Assembly: GCA_002737365.1 (NCBI GenBank)
Contig: NSIL01000002.1
Span: forward strand, 152,596-216,595
Origin: Acidobacterium sp.
GTDB taxonomy: Bacteria > Acidobacteriota > Vicinamibacteria > Vicinamibacterales > UBA2999
Direction: 5' to 3'
DNA: 64,000 nt
Shown here in pieces: positions 63,073 to 64,000 of the stretch (the first letter of the stretch is position 1; each line of letters starts with the position of its first letter). The translations under genes were made by a program, and so were the position numbers. The notes beneath the pieces were generated by a model. That model did no database searches. It was given only the letters and a program-made list of their open reading frames with translations, and was not told the DNA's origin.

Positions 63073-63990
63073 ATGGAACTGTTCCAACTTGAAGCTTTTC
63101 TCGCAGTTGTCCGTGAAGGTAGCTTCTCGGCGGCTGCCAAAGCGTTATACCGAACCCAGCCCGCCATCAGCCAGACCATCAAAAAGCTGGAGGACGAGAT
63201 TGGCCGTCCCCTGTTCGACCGCTCCAGCCGCCGGGGGGTGCTGACCGACGCCGGACGGGTGCTGGCCGACCATGCCGAACGCCTGGTCAACCTCCGTCAG
63301 CGGACCATGTCGGCGCTCGACGATGTGCGGCAGCTACGCACGGGCCGATTGACCGTGGCGGCTAACGAGCTGACGTGCCTGTACCTGTTGCCGATTCTGC
63401 ACGAATATCGCCGGCTCTACCCGGATGTGCACATCACGGTGCAGCGCGCCCTCGGCAGCCGCGTCCCGGCGCAGGTGCTCGACTACGGCGCCGACTTCGG
63501 TGTCGTCACCTTCCGTCCCGACACCGCCGCGCTCCACTCGGTCGTCGTCTATCACGACGAGCTGGCGTTCGTCGTGCCGCCCTCGCATCCGCTGGCGGGT
63601 CGTCCCAAGGTGTCGATCGCGGAGCTGGCGCGCGAGTCGTTCGTCGCGCATCACGTCTCGTCGCCCTATCGGCAGAGGGTGATCGACACGTTCCGCAAAC
63701 GCCGGGTCGAGTTGCGGATGCCGGTGGAGATGCCGACCATCGATGCGATCAAGAAGTTCGTGGCAATGGGCAACGGCGTGGCGTTGTTGCCGGCGATCAC
63801 CGTCGAGCAGGAGGTCCTGCACAAGCAACTGGTGCGGGTCGCGGTGCCGGAACTGACGTTCGACCGCAAGCTGCGGCTGATCCACCGCCGCGAGGGCACG
63901 CTGTCGCATGCGGCCCAGGCCATGCTGAGCGTGGTGGAAGCGCAGAGCGCGCTGAAGAAGGGAAGGTTTGCGTTCGCGCCCGAGCGCTAG
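63073..63990 (+). CDS. LysR-family transcriptional regulator, divergent from the leu-ilv operon
   Basis: 305 residues: N-terminal winged helix-turn-helix (FLAVVREGSFSAAAKALYRTQPAISQTIKKLEDEIGRPLFDR) and an effector-binding domain of the periplasmic-protein fold from about residue 92 (LTVAANELTCLYLLPILHEYRRLYPDV). Divergent placement next to leuA suggests it controls branched-chain amino acid synthesis, like IlvY or LeuO-type relations; the effector is not known. It ends ten bases before the window edge. Confidence 0.92.
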   Translation: MELFQLEAFLAVVREGSFSAAAKALYRTQPAISQTIKKLEDEIGRPLFDRSSRRGVLTDAGRVLADHAERLVNLRQRTMSALDDVRQLRTGRLTVAANELTCLYLLPILHEYRRLYPDVHITVQRALGSRVPAQVLDYGADFGVVTFRPDTAALHSVVVYHDELAFVVPPSHPLAGRPKVSIAELARESFVAHHVSSPYRQRVIDTFRKRRVELRMPVEMPTIDAIKKFVAMGNGVALLPAITVEQEVLHKQLVRVAVPELTFDRKLRLIHRREGTLSHAAQAMLSVVEAQSALKKGRFAFAPER

Positions 63991-64000
63991 GTATACTTGT

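Overview
The window is a dense, high-GC bacterial chromosome segment with no rRNA or tRNA gene that I can see, no CRISPR array and no insertion sequence. Several features suggest an Acidobacteriota member, most likely of the Vicinamibacteria type (inference). These are a VWFA-related acidobacterial-type secreted protein, a Ser/Thr kinase fused to PD40/TolB-like repeats, a small exported protein with a KVYTNENL motif, and many short dispersed palindromes, several of them inside coding sequences.

Layout. (1) 1-9027, plus strand: a type IV pilus/secretion operon. It holds an ABC ATPase and permease, a membrane TPR protein, a prepilin peptidase, an NtrB/PilS-like kinase, three minor prepilins, a small exported protein and an NtrC/PilR-like sigma-54 activator. 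A good sigma-54 promoter match lies just before the prepilins, so the kinase/regulator pair probably controls them. (2) 9058-17892: aroB, proS, a membrane protein, an OmpA/PKD porin-like protein, tatC-tatA and an S41 protease. (3) 17989-30867: smc, then an accessory stretch. It holds an AbiEii-like nucleotidyltransferase with a small partner, a decayed M24 peptidase next to a long inverted repeat, an M48 protease fused to a GDPD phosphodiesterase followed by a second GDPD, a cupredoxin, two toxin-antitoxin pairs and the PD40 kinase. (4) 30930-47817, all minus strand: a core run htrA, CYTH protein, MurU-like and AmgK-like genes, TIM-barrel protein, asnS, rimO, rimP-nusA-infB-rbfA-orn-truB-rpsO-pnp. 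The last part is the conserved translation/RNA-decay operon, here with an oligoribonuclease inserted. (5) 47852-57264: M24 peptidase, VWA protein with two small coupled genes, small exported and zinc-ribbon proteins, glucan phosphorylase, a PLP dehydratase and an S58 peptidase. (6) 57580-63990: a tightly overlapping leuA-leuB-leuC-leuD-ilvC operon with a divergent LysR regulator.

The least ordinary signal is a set of hairpin-forming palindromes. Four are perfect, have the common apex CT-NN-AG, and lie in frame inside genes: the leader of a prepilin, the SMC hinge, the kinase activation segment and an S58 peptidase. The prepilin copy shares a 14-base arm with a perfect 18-bp intergenic hairpin at 51747-51786, so coding and intergenic copies look like one family. 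A second structural family recurs at 16219, 40030 and 52319. Several genes also have a -10 element so close to the start codon that the transcripts may be nearly leaderless.
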